From contig CP145417.1 in the NCBI GenBank assembly GCA_036867785.1, positions 1,116,001 to 1,180,000 of the forward strand: DNA of 64,000 nt, written 5' to 3'. Positions 62,714 through 64,000 of the stretch are shown one piece after another. The translations under genes and the position numbers were made by a program. Numbering within the stretch: position 1 is the first letter of the stretch; every line of letters begins with the position of its first letter. The notes under the pieces are model-generated. The model saw only the letters and a program-made list of their open reading frames with translations. It was not told the DNA's origin and did not search any database. The stretch comes from Plasmodiophora brassicae (taxonomy: Eukaryota; Endomyxa: Phytomyxea; Phytomyxea; Plasmodiophorida).

Positions 62714-63544
62714 ATGACCACGTCGGAGGCGCCGGGCGACGTCGCCGGGCGGCGTGCGCGCGCCCCCGTCGTCCTGCAGCCCGTCTGCACGCGCGCCTAC
62801 CTGCTTAACGCCGGCCTGGTCCTGTACGTCGGCGTCTGGGTCGCCATCGCCTTCCTGGCGTACGTGTCGCTGGCCGACCCGCACCGCTACTACGTGTCCG
62901 CCCTGGTGAACCACGCGCGGCGCGATCGCAACCGGGCGGTCGGCATCGGCGTCCTGATCGCCCTGGTCGTTGTCCACGCCGCCTGGCAGCTGTTCCGCTC
63001 CGAGACGGCCCACGTCCTGTCGGAGAAGTTCGGCAGGCGGTTCGCCGTCGACGAGCTGCGCGCCTTCATGTCGTGCGACCCGGAGGTGATCGTGTCGGCG
63101 TACACACCGACCCGGTGCCGGGGCGTGACCTGGAAGCGCATCCAGTACAAGGCGTGGGCGGCGGCGCCCGGCAGCCGCCCCGGCGACCTCGACGGCATCC
63201 GCTGGCCGGCGCCCTACACGATCCTGCACGTCGACGAGCGCCTCGACATTGACGAGGACGCCCGGCGGGACGCCATCGGCAAGTTCAGATCGTGCTGCTC
63301 GTTCTTCGTCTCGTGCCGCGGGCGCTGCGCCGACTCCACGTTCAGCCGGCGCATGTTCGTCATCAACGGCGACCGGCGCTGGTGGATGTCCCGCATCACG
63401 TTCACGATCGCGACCCTGTTCGGCCTGTCCTGGCTGTACACGTACCTGTTCCTGCGGCGGTGCACGCCCGTCGCCATACGCATCACGAAACGCGTCGACG
63501 TCGTCCGGCAACAACAACAACAACAACAACACGACCCGGTATGA
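62714..63544 (+). CDS. TMEM151-like membrane protein
   Basis: 276 codons, no intron. Membrane segments at about 30-52, 76-95 and 226-250. The long middle loop has conserved-looking cysteines (FRSCCSFFVSCRGRC, about 193-207) and RRMFVINGDRRWWMSRITF before the last membrane segment. The layout (two N-terminal segments, a loop with FFVSCRGR-type sequence, then LSWLYTYLFLRR) resembles the TMEM151 family, whose function is poorly known. A CAA repeat at the end gives a run of glutamines (about 264-271). High GC and codon use fit the host genes next to it. Confidence 0.55.
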   Translation: MTTSEAPGDVAGRRARAPVVLQPVCTRAYLLNAGLVLYVGVWVAIAFLAYVSLADPHRYYVSALVNHARRDRNRAVGIGVLIALVVVHAAWQLFRSETAHVLSEKFGRRFAVDELRAFMSCDPEVIVSAYTPTRCRGVTWKRIQYKAWAAAPGSRPGDLDGIRWPAPYTILHVDERLDIDEDARRDAIGKFRSCCSFFVSCRGRCADSTFSRRMFVINGDRRWWMSRITFTIATLFGLSWLYTYLFLRRCTPVAIRITKRVDVVRQQQQQQQHDPV

Positions 63545-64000
63545 CAGGCAGGCAGTGCGACGACGACGCGACTTGTATATTTACAAAGCAGACGCATAAT
63601 AGTAAAGCGCGAGGGATCGCCAGGCGACACGCGCGACGCAGGTCTCGCATATGGGACAGACAGCCGTCGCCTCCCCGATCCGATACCTGAAAGAGGGGTG
63701 GCGGCGGATCGAAAATAACGCAGCGGCCCGTCCGGAGCTGCAGATCGCTGACGACTGTGGGCCAACCTGCAGCTGCACAGGGACGCTGCAGCTGGGACAG
63801 GGGCGACAGTGCCCAGCAGACCCGCGGCAGGGCGGAACGAGCAAGTCCGTGGCGGGGCGCGTGGCCCGCGACTAAAACCGACGATCGACGTCGTTGGGTG
63901 CGCAGGCGGCAGACGGGCGCAACCATGAAGGTAGGCGCGGGCTGGCCGACGATGCCGCTGGGGCGGAATCGCTGACCGGTGCGCTGTGTGGCCCCCGTGT
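63545..64000. other. Downstream region, no gene supported
   Basis: A TATATTTAC word follows the stop of the TMEM151-like gene (63575). Several overlapping frames on both strands are open only because of high GC. AAAGCAGACGCATAATAGTAAAG (63586-63608) may be the transcript end. Nothing else can be supported up to the window edge. Confidence 0.4.

Noticed and set aside
62591-63532. 313-codon minus-strand ORF
   Set aside because: Antisense of the TMEM151-like gene; composition is typical of reversed GC-rich coding DNA.

Overview
The window looks like a repeat-rich piece of a small, GC-rich eukaryotic (protist) genome. Introns are 53-84 bases long, with GT..AG ends and in places a clear branch site (TACTAAC, CACTAAC). 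They occur in host genes and in DNA-transposon genes alike. Short introns, high GC and tight gene spacing would fit a plasmodiophorid rhizarian such as Plasmodiophora, but nothing here proves the lineage.

About 1-55.7 kb is almost wholly mobile DNA, mostly element inserted into element. From left to right it holds: a palindromic repeat cluster (417-860); Ty3/gypsy relics (866-3817); a CACTA-type (EnSpm) transposon copy (4829-16210) broken by a second, complete copy of the same family (5235-10654, TSD CGC) and by a Crypton-like tyrosine-recombinase element (13173-15768); copia and CACTA scraps (16211-17531); relics of a gypsy family with long LTRs (17.5-18.8 kb, 26.9-28.2 kb, 51.4-52.5 kb); and a DDE transposase gene split by a whole-looking gypsy element (19791-25816, TSD TGTTT).

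The core of the window, 31.4-52.3 kb, is one nest. A gypsy element (B) took in a short copia element (32526-34614, TSD AAGGA) and, elsewhere, a 14.2-kb CACTA element (35860-50033, TIR CACTGGACCGAA, TSD AAG). A Helitron with a HUH Rep plus PIF1-type helicase gene lies inside the CACTA element. The Helitron gene is in turn split by a whole-looking gypsy element (E, 42136-47471, identical LTRs, TSD TTGAG). After the nest come a LINE fragment and a palindromic gypsy relic carrying a foldback element (52.5-55.7 kb).

From about 56 kb the window changes to normal, dense host genes: a Derlin (ERAD membrane protein) and a PUM3/Puf6-like ribosome-biogenesis protein on the minus strand, then a nine-exon amino-acid transporter of the SLC38/AVT type, a small charged protein and a TMEM151-like membrane protein on the plus strand.

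The least ordinary signals are these. CACTA ends carry dense forward and reverse copies of one short word, a different word per family. The Crypton-like element has a second ORF and lies between imperfect 20-bp direct repeats. The copia PBS matches the anticodon arm of a tRNA-Asn, so a half-tRNA primer is likely. The 5' end of gypsy D carries an inverted LTR copy that looks like frozen self-priming. No RNA genes, CRISPR arrays or bacterial features were seen.
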